Assembly: GCF_001949145.1 (NCBI RefSeq)
Contig: NW_019091441.1
Span: 570,057-634,056, forward strand
Length of the DNA: 64,000 bases
Direction: 5' to 3'
Origin: Acanthaster planci
Lineage: Eukaryota > Echinodermata > Asteroidea > Valvatida > Acanthasteridae
Position 1 is the first letter of the stretch; every line of letters starts with the position of its first letter. A model generated the notes under the pieces. That model was not told where the DNA came from and ran no database searches. It saw only the letters and a program-made list of their open reading frames with translations. Made by a program: the position numbers and the translations under genes. Positions 36,601 to 48,600 of this stretch are shown here, piece after piece.

Positions 36601-39600
36601 TGAAAGCGGTGAATACGTTACCTTGGTCAGGTCCAAATCGGCGTTGCTTTTGACAGCGACCGGTGATTCCAGTGCCTTCTGCTGACCCTGCGATTCTCTG
36701 AGCTGACTCAGAAAGGCCTGCACATCAAAGAGAGTGCAGTGAAATACACAGAGACAAACAAGCGGGATGGGAGTGATGCATGCACAGGGAGAAAAAGGGA
36801 ATTAAGACACAGACAGAAACAGGAGGGAAGGCAGGGGCAGCAGGGGTACCACCAGTACACATACAGGTGCAAACAAGAATGGCGGAGCACAGGACACAGG
36901 GCAAACATGGGTGGGGACAGTAGAAAGACAAATGGACAGACAGAAGGAGGCCCACGACACGGGTAATGCCACACATACAGGAAAATGGTGGCACATGACA
37001 AAGGGCCACAAACATTGACCAAGGGGGAGAAAGCACATGCAAACAGGCCAAAACAGTTTTCAGGATACAAATACAAAAAAGACGAACATGCATTTTGTAT
37101 GGACAAGACAGAGTACCAATGCAGAACAAACGGCGACCAACAGTGACACAGATAGAGATGAACACAGACAGAGGATAACCAGGATTGCAAGAAGTGGGGA
37201 AAGAATCAACAAGTGCCAACAAGACAATTTTGGCAGAATATTTGGTTTGGTGAATGTAGGCATCATTGATCAAGAGGTGATGAGAAAGAAGAGAACAGAA
37301 TGCAAGGGTACATCCAGAGTGGCATTGGCATCACAAACAGGGAAAAAACACAAGTGCAGACAAACAGCATGTGGTATTTTAAAGGATAGTTTGCACACCA
37401 AACATGTGAGTCCATGGGGGATGGGGACACAGGGACAAACAACAGTGGACACATCACCAGAGACAGAAATTGGGAAAGAAAGGGTGGATACAAGAACAAG
37501 ATGGGGAAAAAAAGAAGAGATGGAAGAAGGTGCACTGATCAAGTTGAATGTAACTGTGCATGTATGAAATGGGCAAGATATGAATTTGATCTAGATTGAA
37601 CCTCTTCAAGGAAAGTGTGCCGTTTTGTAAGATATGATCTGCGTGATTTTCAGAAAGTGTGCTTGAGCTTTTTACTTTGTGTGTTTTACATGTATTTTCT
37701 CTATCTTGCACAGAAAAGAGTATTACCAAGACATGGAAAAAAATCATGGCTCAAGAATGAAAGGTGCATTGAGCCTTGACAGTCATCTCTAGTATAATCT
37801 GACAGCTGCATTAAAAGGGAAGAATGTAGAGATACAAGGACAAAAAGAAATGTTGTGACTTGATCATGGAAATGACGGAGAGAAGACAAAAACCACTCCA
37901 AATTTGTCAAAGGTAAAAACTGTACAAGTGTACTTGTTTTTAGAGTAATGCCCAAAACACTTTACCAAGGTGGCATGCCAACAGCAGCCATTGTTGGTTT
38001 CTTCAACAAATTTTGCAAAATACCGGTAGACAGGATGTGTGTCTTGACTTTTCCTGGCAAACCTTACATTTCTCTTTCCTCCACCACTGACAGTTTGGGA
38101 TGGTTTTTCTTTTCTTAAATCACAGTTTACATGTACATGTATGTACAAGTGATGACTGGTGATGGTGGTTTGGCTGCTATAAAAATGGCAGTGCAACAGT
38201 GGCATGGTGCATGGTGCATGGTGCATGTGCTCATTCAAATGACAGCCTACGACACTGTGAATATCATCACAACAACATATGAGAAGGCCATATAAACTCA
38301 GCATTTTTTCCTTGTACATGAATGTTGATTCTCAGTCAACACTGTCTACAGCGCACACACACACCCACACACGCATCATCTTAGCATTCAGCTACTACAT
38401 ATTAGCCTTCACTCCTACAAAACACACATTGGGTTGATCTCAGGTGGTTTCCAAACTGTGAGCTGAGTCATTAACATATCAGCAGATGTATGCTGTTGAA
38501 AGAGTTTGCTAATAGTGTGCACCATACAGCTCAACACTAGCACATTCACAGCTTTGTTGCTTCAAACAGATAAAGACCGAATCCTATAAATAAATAGGCC
38601 TACAGTATTCAAAAAGTGGGCTTCACAGGTAAGAGATATTGTTACTGCCTAATCACATTAACGATGTGGAAATGGACAAGCACTTGGGTACTCTGATCAT
38701 CTAAGTCAAGTGGAATCTAATAATGGAGCAACCGCAACCGTTTACTTAATAAAAGTTGATCGAATCATCAAACAGCATGTCATGTGCACAAGTTAAAACT
38801 CTTTTTGTAGAGTATTAAAGTCACACATCACACCAGAAACATACATACGTGTGCATGAACATGGCGCTGTAAGCACTGGGAAGACAAAATATCTTGATAG
38901 CTTACATGTACTGTACTCAGTGCACCAACACAACTCTCAAATCACTGCACCAAGAACATTACTAACCCCTGGAGTTAAAGCAAGACAAAGCACTCTGTCA
39001 CAGGTGTGGAAATCCTAGGTGAGAGCATAACACACAAACTGTGACAAGCTTATTCTGAAGACACAAAGAACTGATTTGCCATGTTGAAATAACAAAAACA
39101 CACAAACAAATTTCCCCAAATGTATGGCATCTACCTCGATTAACAAAAGCACACCGTCTACAAAATTATCCCCTTTATCAACACATGAAGGCCAAACTGA
39201 GATGAATAAAACAGTGCATGATATCAATTGCCTTAGGCGCTGAAATAGAATGCAGTCATCGGATGCCACATTTTATCAATTTCTGTAATTCTGTAACATA
39301 TTCCAATCACATGTAGACTCAGTAAGCATGTTTGCTCCTGAGATGCATGCATTTATATTTGCAGAACATAAAAATGGATTTTGTTGGGAAAAAATGACTA
39401 GCCTCTCTGCCACCTAAATTTACCATACACTGATTTAAAAGTCTGATCTCAATATGATTGAAAAACTGAGAGCGGCTATTTCGGAGAATTTCAATTTTCA
39501 ATTTCAATTTTCAATTTAAGGAGTGTGCATTCCTTGTACATGTACATATACATGTAGATCAGTATGGAATATTTAAACCGATAATCTTTGTACTTAAGTT

Positions 39601-42600
39601 AAACTCCTTGAAAACATTTGAACGTACATGTCCACAGAAAATGGTTAAATACAGCTTTTGCTACTGTACCCATGCAAATTTTATCAGCATGCAATGTGTC
39701 CTGAGAAGACAAGCAGAAAATATTCAAGGAGCTCTGCTAGTTCTCAGACAATTCAAGTCATTTCAGTCAAATTTTTCTTTTTTTTGGGGGGGGGTTTGAA
39801 GTAGTAGTTTCTGAATAAAAGTTTCTTGGCACTGAAACTTGGCCCAGTAAACTTTGCTACTGCTCTGAGCCTAACGTAATCCCCTGTGTCAATTGACAAT
39901 CAATGCAGTGGTAACCAGCAAGCCTGCCCTGTACTGCACTGCACTTCTAATCCTTGGACACTGCACAATGATCTGCCTCAGTTATCTCAATGCCATGATT
40001 AAGGCTGAAAGGCTAACTGTAAACAGTTACTGAGGCTGTAAGCTATAACCTGTAAAGTCCTCTTGAGCCTTAAGCTGTGAACAGTTATCTCAAATGTAAA
40101 CAGGCCCATTTAAGTGTAAACCACTAAAGTGGCAGAACATTCAAAGAGCAATCCAAATGGTTTACTTGGTTTAAAGCACTTAAAAGGTTGGATCACAGAG
40201 AACTTAAGCCATGTTCCCATTGGACTTTTCTGGTCAAACTACCACAACTCAGAGGAAGAATTACCAAATTAAGTCTGAGCAGAACACAGAGAGAATTGGC
40301 ATCCCTACTTCCTTAACATTGTGCTTACTGTAACTTTCTGCCAAAAGTGACAGCAGAAACTTTTAATGAGCCATTGTTACATGATTGATCATGTTTGTTA
40401 CAATTCGGTTTCCTTTTTTTGGGACTTCTGTTTTTTGTTTGTTTCTGTACGAGTGCCTGTGTGGTTGATTGACTGACAGAAACCACTTTGACTTCCTTTC
40501 AGAAGATGCAAGATTATGTAATGGTGCCAACAAATTTCTAGAGGCAAGAAGGTTTTATGCCCTTGTCTACAGTTCAGAAAACACTGGTGTGTAAACCTTT
40601 TCTTTCCCTGAGACTTGAAAATGACTGCAGTATTTTGGAAAAAAACTTTCCAACTCATGTTAAACGTTGTGATCACTAGGAAGAAACAAATGTGAAGGCT
40701 GCAAGCCTGTACAATGATGCAGCAATGGGCTGACCAAGGATACTTTTTAGAATAAGTAACATCCTCCTACCAGCTCAAATGGAAGATTTAAGTGCTTCAA
40801 ATAAACAGGCCATGAAAGATAGGTTAGTCCCTGTGCTTTCTCTGTAAACAGACACAAAGCAATTAATCTACATGTACTGTATATCCTAGTATGTATATCA
40901 TTGATGCACATAAGCGCTATAACAGGTTTATCAGCTATGCATACATGTGACATCTAACAATCTATCAATCGATGATAAGGAGGAGGTAAGACATCGAGGC
41001 ATTGAGAACCAGAACCAATGACTTAGTAGGTTTAATGTATTTTAAGAAAGCTTAGGCTTAGCAAGAAATATCTAGCGCTAGGCTCATGATGTGGAAACAG
41101 CACTAGAAATATGTCCATTGGCTTTTCAATAGCTTTTACCATTTGGGGTTGATAATTTTCCTTTCCTTCAAGGTACATGTATGAACTTAAAACCACTTCA
41201 ATGGAGCAAACATTGATAAAGGCCGGTCTACAAAAAAATAATGCTAATACCATTCCATCCCATGATTCCTCGTCCCCATAACTTTGAGCAGTGCACCCCA
41301 AACAGCTACCTGCTCTCTCCAGTGGGGACAAGGTTGACTCTGTGAATCATCTTTGGGTTATGCAAACGCTGAATAACCCACCAAGTGTCTGTTTCTTATT
41401 GCTTCCATACTGAACCTCCTGATTATCACAACTGCCTGCAATAATCGCCTGCAGTCCCAGGTGGAAGGGTAACTCGACCTTCCTTCAGTCGTTTCAGGGT
41501 TGTACTTGTATCAAGGATCATCAACAAAAATTTGCGCCTGCTGCGTGTGGGAACCAGTCTAGAATATGACAGCACCTTCACCATGGGAACAACCTCCAAA
41601 GCCAAAGAAAAGTTTGAGTGTAACAGGACAAACAATTAAACTAATTCTACTGGTTTTAAATTTGGATGACTTCTACTAAATTTAAATGAAATGAGATGTT
41701 GGAGGAGCTGCAGCTGTTTATGTCAAGTAATAAATGCATTCGAATGATAAAAACATCCAATCTTAAAAAGCATCAAATCTCAAACTATATTTTTCTCAAG
41801 CTGGATACTTTAAAAAAAGCCTTCAACATTAAAATGCATTCAATCAATGAACCATTCAATTTTCAAAAACACTGGATTTTCAAAAAGACCCAGTTTTCAT
41901 CAAAAGCATCCAATCTTCTTGAGTGTAATTCTGCTCTGCATGAAACAGCTCCATAACCTTTAGAAACAAATCATTCTTTCTGTCACGTACGACCGACTGT
42001 TTCCAATTATACTTGCATGCAAGGTAACATGAATTATTTATCATTTAATCCAGCACCAACATGTACAGGTGCATTTGAAATGCACAGGCCTATGTGATGT
42101 CATTTATATTCTTTCCCAGTAAATTCACTCAAGTCCAACTGCCATGACAACTGGAATGAAAAATGACTGAGATCCAAGAATCCATCAATCTACAAATTGA
42201 CCAGAAACCTGGATCTTGAATTATCTAACAGGCCCTGACAATCAAGCAACTTGCTTGGAAAATTGAGTTACAGTAGTCCGTTGATTTCAATTAACTTCTG
42301 GAGTCTGCATGATGCAACCATCTCAGACAACAACACAAAACTGATGACTAGTTTGTGACTGAGACACACAATGAAACTGGCATTTAACCCTCTATATCGC
42401 TGGTTTTCCCATCCCTACATACATGTATCTGATACCTATTCAACAGAATTGCATGCTCAGTTGCCAACTTGAAGCGAAGCTCTGACATGAAAAGTGATCT
42501 GATGTGGTCTGTTTTAAACATTCAAAGCCTGGTTCCATCTAAGATTTCACCAAAAAAGGCCCATTCTGCCACCTGCCTTCTCCATGAGTACCCATTTTGG

Positions 42601-45600
42601 CCTGGCCCACAAAAACTGACAGTAGCATGCATTGCTGAGAAAGGTAGCCTACTGCTTATCAGATCCCATGCCCATCATTCTTCACACCATAACAAAACTG
42701 GGCGTCACAATTTTGCCAAATCATAGCTGAGGGGGAATAACTGAATGAGGTCAATAAGCTGACTTCCTTCTGTGAAGACTACTGAAAGCCCCTTGTTTCA
42801 CTTGGGGTTCATGGAAGTTACATGCAATTGTGTATTAGACATGATGTACTGTCAAATTTGAAGTTTCTCTAATTTCATGAGGGGGCACGTGTACGTGACA
42901 ATTTAAGATGTTTCCACTTGATCTTTCATGAGATAAAGAGCAATGCTTCTCTTCTGCTGAATGATCTTGCAATGAGATGTGAGCAACCTGCCGACAGTAC
43001 AATTCCAATCCTGTTTCACAAAGGCTGCGCAAGACAAGCTACAAAGAACACAGCAGGCTTGCAGCTCATCTTGCACCCCTCCCCCTTTATCGCAGTTCCA
43101 CTGGCTGAGCACTGATTTCGCACAGCTTGTTAGTGTTTACTGGTTTGCAAGAGAGTAATTTCTTTCAATTTGTGGGGGAAGGGTGCAACCAACAGTTAAG
43201 GATGAAATCTGAGATGCAGCACAAATGTGAACATTTCACAAGACATTCATCACTTGATGCGGACTACTCCAACCAAAACAACTTTGCCTGTCACTTTTAA
43301 CTTTTTTTATAGAATGCCCATCTGGTATTACATTCTGCCTGTCAAGAAGACAGGCTGATTTGTTTTAAAAAAAAAGCCTGAATTCAATGGTGTTATATCT
43401 TTTGGGGGGTCCGGCATATCAGAATTAAATGTAGATGACAAATCCTAAGCTACATGTACTTACATAAAAATTATCAACCCTATGTGTGCATGCATTTAAA
43501 TAGAAGAAAAGCAAACAGTGCATGATGCATAAGACCAGCTGCAATAAAAGGGACCACATCTGCACTGATCATATTAAAAGCCTGTCTTTTTTCATCTTCT
43601 GCTGACATCAAGATTCTTGACACTTCAAGCAAGCCTGTTCAAAGTCATCACATGCGCATGGACATGAATCTCAGACAATTAGGTTAGGAGGTTACAGCCA
43701 GTTCTCCAGTGTTGAATACTTGCTGTGACGGCCAGTCCTTGTCAGTTTTTAATACCTGGGGGAAGTAATATCCTACCAGACCTGAAGTAACATTGCACTA
43801 CAGATCTACAGATCAGGCAACAACATTTAATTCAGCACCATTGCCAGCACACCCTCCCATGCCCCAAACAATTACCAAGCACTCTGCCAACAGCATAATC
43901 GGCAGCAGGAAAAAGATTAATAAAAATCCTAGTATTCCTGTGGCTGCATCTGGGGACTTCAGTCATCATCTCAGCCCAAATGATCCTCATCTCCTTCTGC
44001 CTCCTTCCCTTTTTCCCCTGCATCCTCTTCACTATTAAACCTCCCCTCCATTCATCAGTGTTTCATCACTGGCCACCCCCGTTCATCCCCAGCTCAAACC
44101 CCCTGTCTCTTGGCGCCTTATCATCATAATAACCAACAGTCTTCCAGCTCCCTTGTCTGTTTACCCTGTCCCCCATTTTGATGCTCTTCTCCCCTTCATC
44201 CTCCTTTGCTGTTCTTCATTTGTGATTACCCCTGACATTTCTTTTTTTCACACACTCTCTCTCTCGCTTTATTAAAAGGATTGTGGTTACAATATGATCT
44301 TGCTTAGGAAGGCATGCTCAGTAGTAACTGATTCAAGATCTTTGCCAGCCAGAAGGCCTTGAAGTCAATTTCTTTCATCAAATGTGATATGTCCGTAAAC
44401 ATCAAATGGGCAGTTCCAGGTCACTAATGGGACATACAGGGACACAGGGACATACCAAACTGCAATTTACAATTCAGGTCACTGTTCCCGATAACATCAC
44501 GTCATAGCAACTCAAGATACTACTGGATCATCTTTGGTCTTCTCTGGCTGTGGTGGGTTCTTTTAGTACATACACTCAAACTGTTTGGAAATATAATTGT
44601 ATATTTATTCATTTTTTTCCTTACTGTTTCTTGCTTTCAAGTGAAGTACATGTACCCGGTAGGTTAGAGCCTTGTTGAGGTTTATTTTCAGACTTCTTTT
44701 TTTAAAATGTTTTTTTGGAAGGGGGCCCCGGGACTGTTCAATTCTCATGCGGGAGAGAGCAGCCCATGGAGCACTGTGTACAATTTTACATAGATGATGC
44801 ACATCAATGGTTTAGGGGTATTTCTATTAAATTGAGAGTATTCATCAAGTCAACCTAAAAATTACAAGTGTTATCACACTGATCACTGTCTTCATTATTA
44901 CTGTGCTACAGGTACTAAGATCATGATTGTGATTACATCACTGAAAGGATATTTATTACACCACTGATATGATATTGATCAATATATAATCAATGTCACT
45001 GCCAATTTCACCACTGTACACGTATTTACCACTGGTACCATCCCCTTTCTCATCAGCATACTATTACCGCTTTCACCAATTTCATTAGTATCACCACTTT
45101 CAGAGGCACTATCACTATTATAACCTCACCCGCTGTCTTCATCACAGCCACTATCTTTCTCCTTGCTACCTTCTTCACCATCATCATCCTTGCATTTCAG
45201 CCTCCCAAACATCCGCCAATTTGTCTCTTCCGTCTTCCACACAGCCCTCCCCAATTCTCACTCCTTGCTAACACGTAAAATCACAGTGACCCACAGCCCC
45301 TCCCGTGAGAGCCCTCTCTTTTCCCCCTACCCCTTTTTCCCTCTTACCGATTTGTCGTGATCCTCCAGGAGAAACACCAAGCAACGCTCGCACTTGAGCA
45401 GTGTGATGGCCTCCTTCATAATCTTGTGGACAACACTCTCCAGGGATGTCTGTTCCTCAAAGATGCCACGGGCCAGCTGCAGTAGCATCTGCAATAGGGA
45501 CACATCATACCACGGTCAGTGCCAATGGCTTGTTATGAGGGTACAGGTTGAGGAAAGCGTGCAGTGTTCTAATTGACAATATTTCTTCAGCAAGAACATG

Positions 45601-48600
45601 TATTTGTTCGGTGAACTCTGACTGTACAACACTAGAGCTGGTGTCGAAGAATTGAAACAAATTATTTAAGAAACAGACTTCTCTAAAAAGCGCCAGTTTT
45701 CCGGAGACAGAAGGACTTAAACTGCTGATGTAGGAAAGCCTAATGAGAATTGAAGGCGAGTTTTTATTTGAAGAGTCGTACATTGCTTTTGGAAAGAACA
45801 AAATCAAATTGGTACCTGCATGTGCAATACATGGCATTTTAAAACATTCACTCCCATGTAGACAACAACTAATGGCAACAACATATCAAATCTTAGGCAA
45901 GAATTTTACTAAGGCAACAACACGTACAACTGGATGTTGAATGTTTCCCTGAAAGAATTCAAGATTCAATTTCTGCACTATGACTGCATTTAATGGCCAA
46001 ACACTTTGTGATGTTCACTTTTATTTTTCCAGACTTCTTCCATCACAAAATAAGAAGAAAATTGAAAAAATGACAAGCTTTAAATAAAAATAAATGGTTG
46101 CAATCACTGCATCATCATGGGCACGAGACCCTCCATTATGATAAGTATCACATTTTGAATGCCTCCCATTTCTGAAGACGTCACAACAGTGTCAATTGAT
46201 ATCCCTTCCTGTCTTTTTCCCCATTGGAAAACATGTCTTTGTAATGCCCAAGGCCTTGATCTTTCTCTAGACATACATCATTGGCAAATTGTCTTGCAGA
46301 AAGCTTTTAAGGCACCTCCGCTCCCAGCTCAAAATCTACTGAGCCACAATGACCGCTCAAAAAGCGTCAGCAGTTAGGGAATTTAAGGGTTCTCAATGTC
46401 TCACACGTCTGACACTACTGTCCTGCTGAATAACACAAAAGGGCGGGGGGGGAGGTCTGTTTCTTCAGCTCTTCAAACTCCAGCGCCATTTTTACATTGA
46501 TAGAAGTGCTTCCACAGGGGAATTTGAAGACACTGAAGCACCTCATTGAGCGGAACAGAATCCCACTCTTCCCTCCCTCCCATGGCCCACTAAGAGCAAA
46601 CATGTCGCACCAGTGCATGTCGTTGCCAAGCAACGCATCATCTGTATTGACGAGAAACTCCTACTCTTTTATGCCAGTGTTTCCCTTTATTTTTGGTGAT
46701 ATTCCACTCAGAGATGTATCAAGGCAAACACACCTTTCTTTAGCCATGAAGAATTGAACATTACGCTAAATTTTCAATGAAATTTAATTGTGATGTTTTC
46801 ATTTTAATGCACCTATTATATTCAGAAGTGAATCCATTTCAGTGGTGAACAAAAATAGTCAACACCTACCATTTGCTCACCAATTTCCACACTGTCATCA
46901 CCTACATGTACACTATAAGGCAGGGAAGGTACATGTACCTGTACATGAAGCAGTACATTTAAACTAGGGGTGTGCATTTGCGGGTATTTTTAGAACCGGG
47001 TACCCGTTTTTGGTTAACATCGGGTACCCGGAAAAGAGATCGCCTAATAACAAATGGCCTTGCGCGCAACCCGGTGGATCATGTGCCCGAAACACGGTTC
47101 TTTTTGGTACATTGGAAGCAAGCAGAACATTGTTCTAAACGTCGGAGTTAATCTCTCCTACCTTTTTATCAAACGAAATTTTTACCTTCAGTTTGCAATT
47201 TTTTGTGGGTGTATGAAACAGAAAAACAAATCTTCACGGGAAACGTCAGAAAAAAGAACAGAGCTGCAAACCACCTACATGATACACGCACCTGCAAACG
47301 CTCAAAGGAAATGTCCCGGATGCTGCATGACCACACGCGGAACGCGGGTGGCGTGCACAAATGGTGAGCGCTGGTCGTGTCATGTGCGGACCAGATCAGC
47401 GCTATGTACGTCACGGGTTAAAAGGCTTGAAGTTTTATGTACAAAAATACCACCGTAACTCAAACAATGCCCACACCATTACATCCACTTATTTTGAAGT
47501 TTCTGATTAAAAAAAACCGCCACCAAAATGCTTCGAACGGCGTTGAAAGTATCGGAAGTCTATATAGGGTCAGGAGTCATCGCAAGTTTATTTCTTTTCT
47601 GACGAGGACCAGCACGTAGCATGAATCAACGTAGCTGCAACTGTGTAATCCTGGCTTTCAAGACGCTGAAACTAACCTGATTGCAACGCGGGCCCAATTG
47701 TAGTCCCCTTCAGGCAGTCCAATCGCCGACGCTGCAGCAGCCATGCGACCGTAAAAAGAAAGGTCATGTGACCACACATAAGGAAGCCCAAGTGAAAAAA
47801 ATAGCAGCGCTTCACGTTGTTAAATGACTAAGCGATACGAAAGTACGTACCACGATGAAGTGGTTTAGTTTTCTAAATACTTTTTCAGGATAACTCCATT
47901 CCCCTGTGGTTCAAATTGTCAAGATTTTAATGTATAAGTACTTCGACAAGTGATATTTGATTGGCCGACTGTATTATGACTTGCACCTGTCAACATTTCC
48001 TTTTTTTTAGAATGAAAAAATACTTGGATTTGAAATGCTTTAGTACATACAGAAAACATCATTCCTGTTTTTTTTTTTTTTTTTTTTTGGTCAATTCCTC
48101 ATCTACAGTTCATAATTTTGAAACGGAATATTTCTTGGTATAAAACTTAACTAAACTGGTTCTCTAACGCTTTGGGTTTGTAGCGCACATTTAGTGCTTT
48201 GATTATAAAAAGAGGCCGATCAACCGCACAATTTGTGCGTGATCACTACTCACCGCACGCCGTGTGGAGTCCCAGTACCGCAGGAATATTACACAGTCCG
48301 CTCTCGCTTCGTCGTCAATCCCGACATAAAGTTATTTCCATTCATATAGCTTTATTTGACAAAAATCCTCTCAATTCAAACAGTAAGCACTAGTTATTCC
48401 GCACAAAAGTCATTTAGGCCGACAGGGTTTGATAATTACAAATACGGTCATGCAAGTGTACATCAACAGCGCTTCCCCCTCATATGACAAAACTCCTTCG
48501 GTCTCTTGTTCATATAGATTTGGAACAGATTTTGGAAAATTCCTAGTTCCGGATCGCGAAAATTATTCAGTAAGACTGCAGCTAAAAAATCCTCAAATTC

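Noticed and set aside
36708-37567. Frames of 160, 176 and 182 codons on opposite strands
   Set aside because: The tract is purine-skewed low-complexity sequence that lacks stops on composition alone. The encoded peptides show the same bias and no domain.
41696-41956. 86-codon Lys/Ile/Asn-rich frame
   Set aside because: It derives from a degenerate CATCCAATCTT-like AT-rich repeat and has no domain.
47054-47458. 134-codon frame in the hAT element with a Cys-rich segment ([18 protein letters not shown])
   Set aside because: It suggests a transposase zinc motif, but no hAT dimerisation or catalytic block is present and the frame does not continue, so it is left as an uncertain remark rather than a gene.
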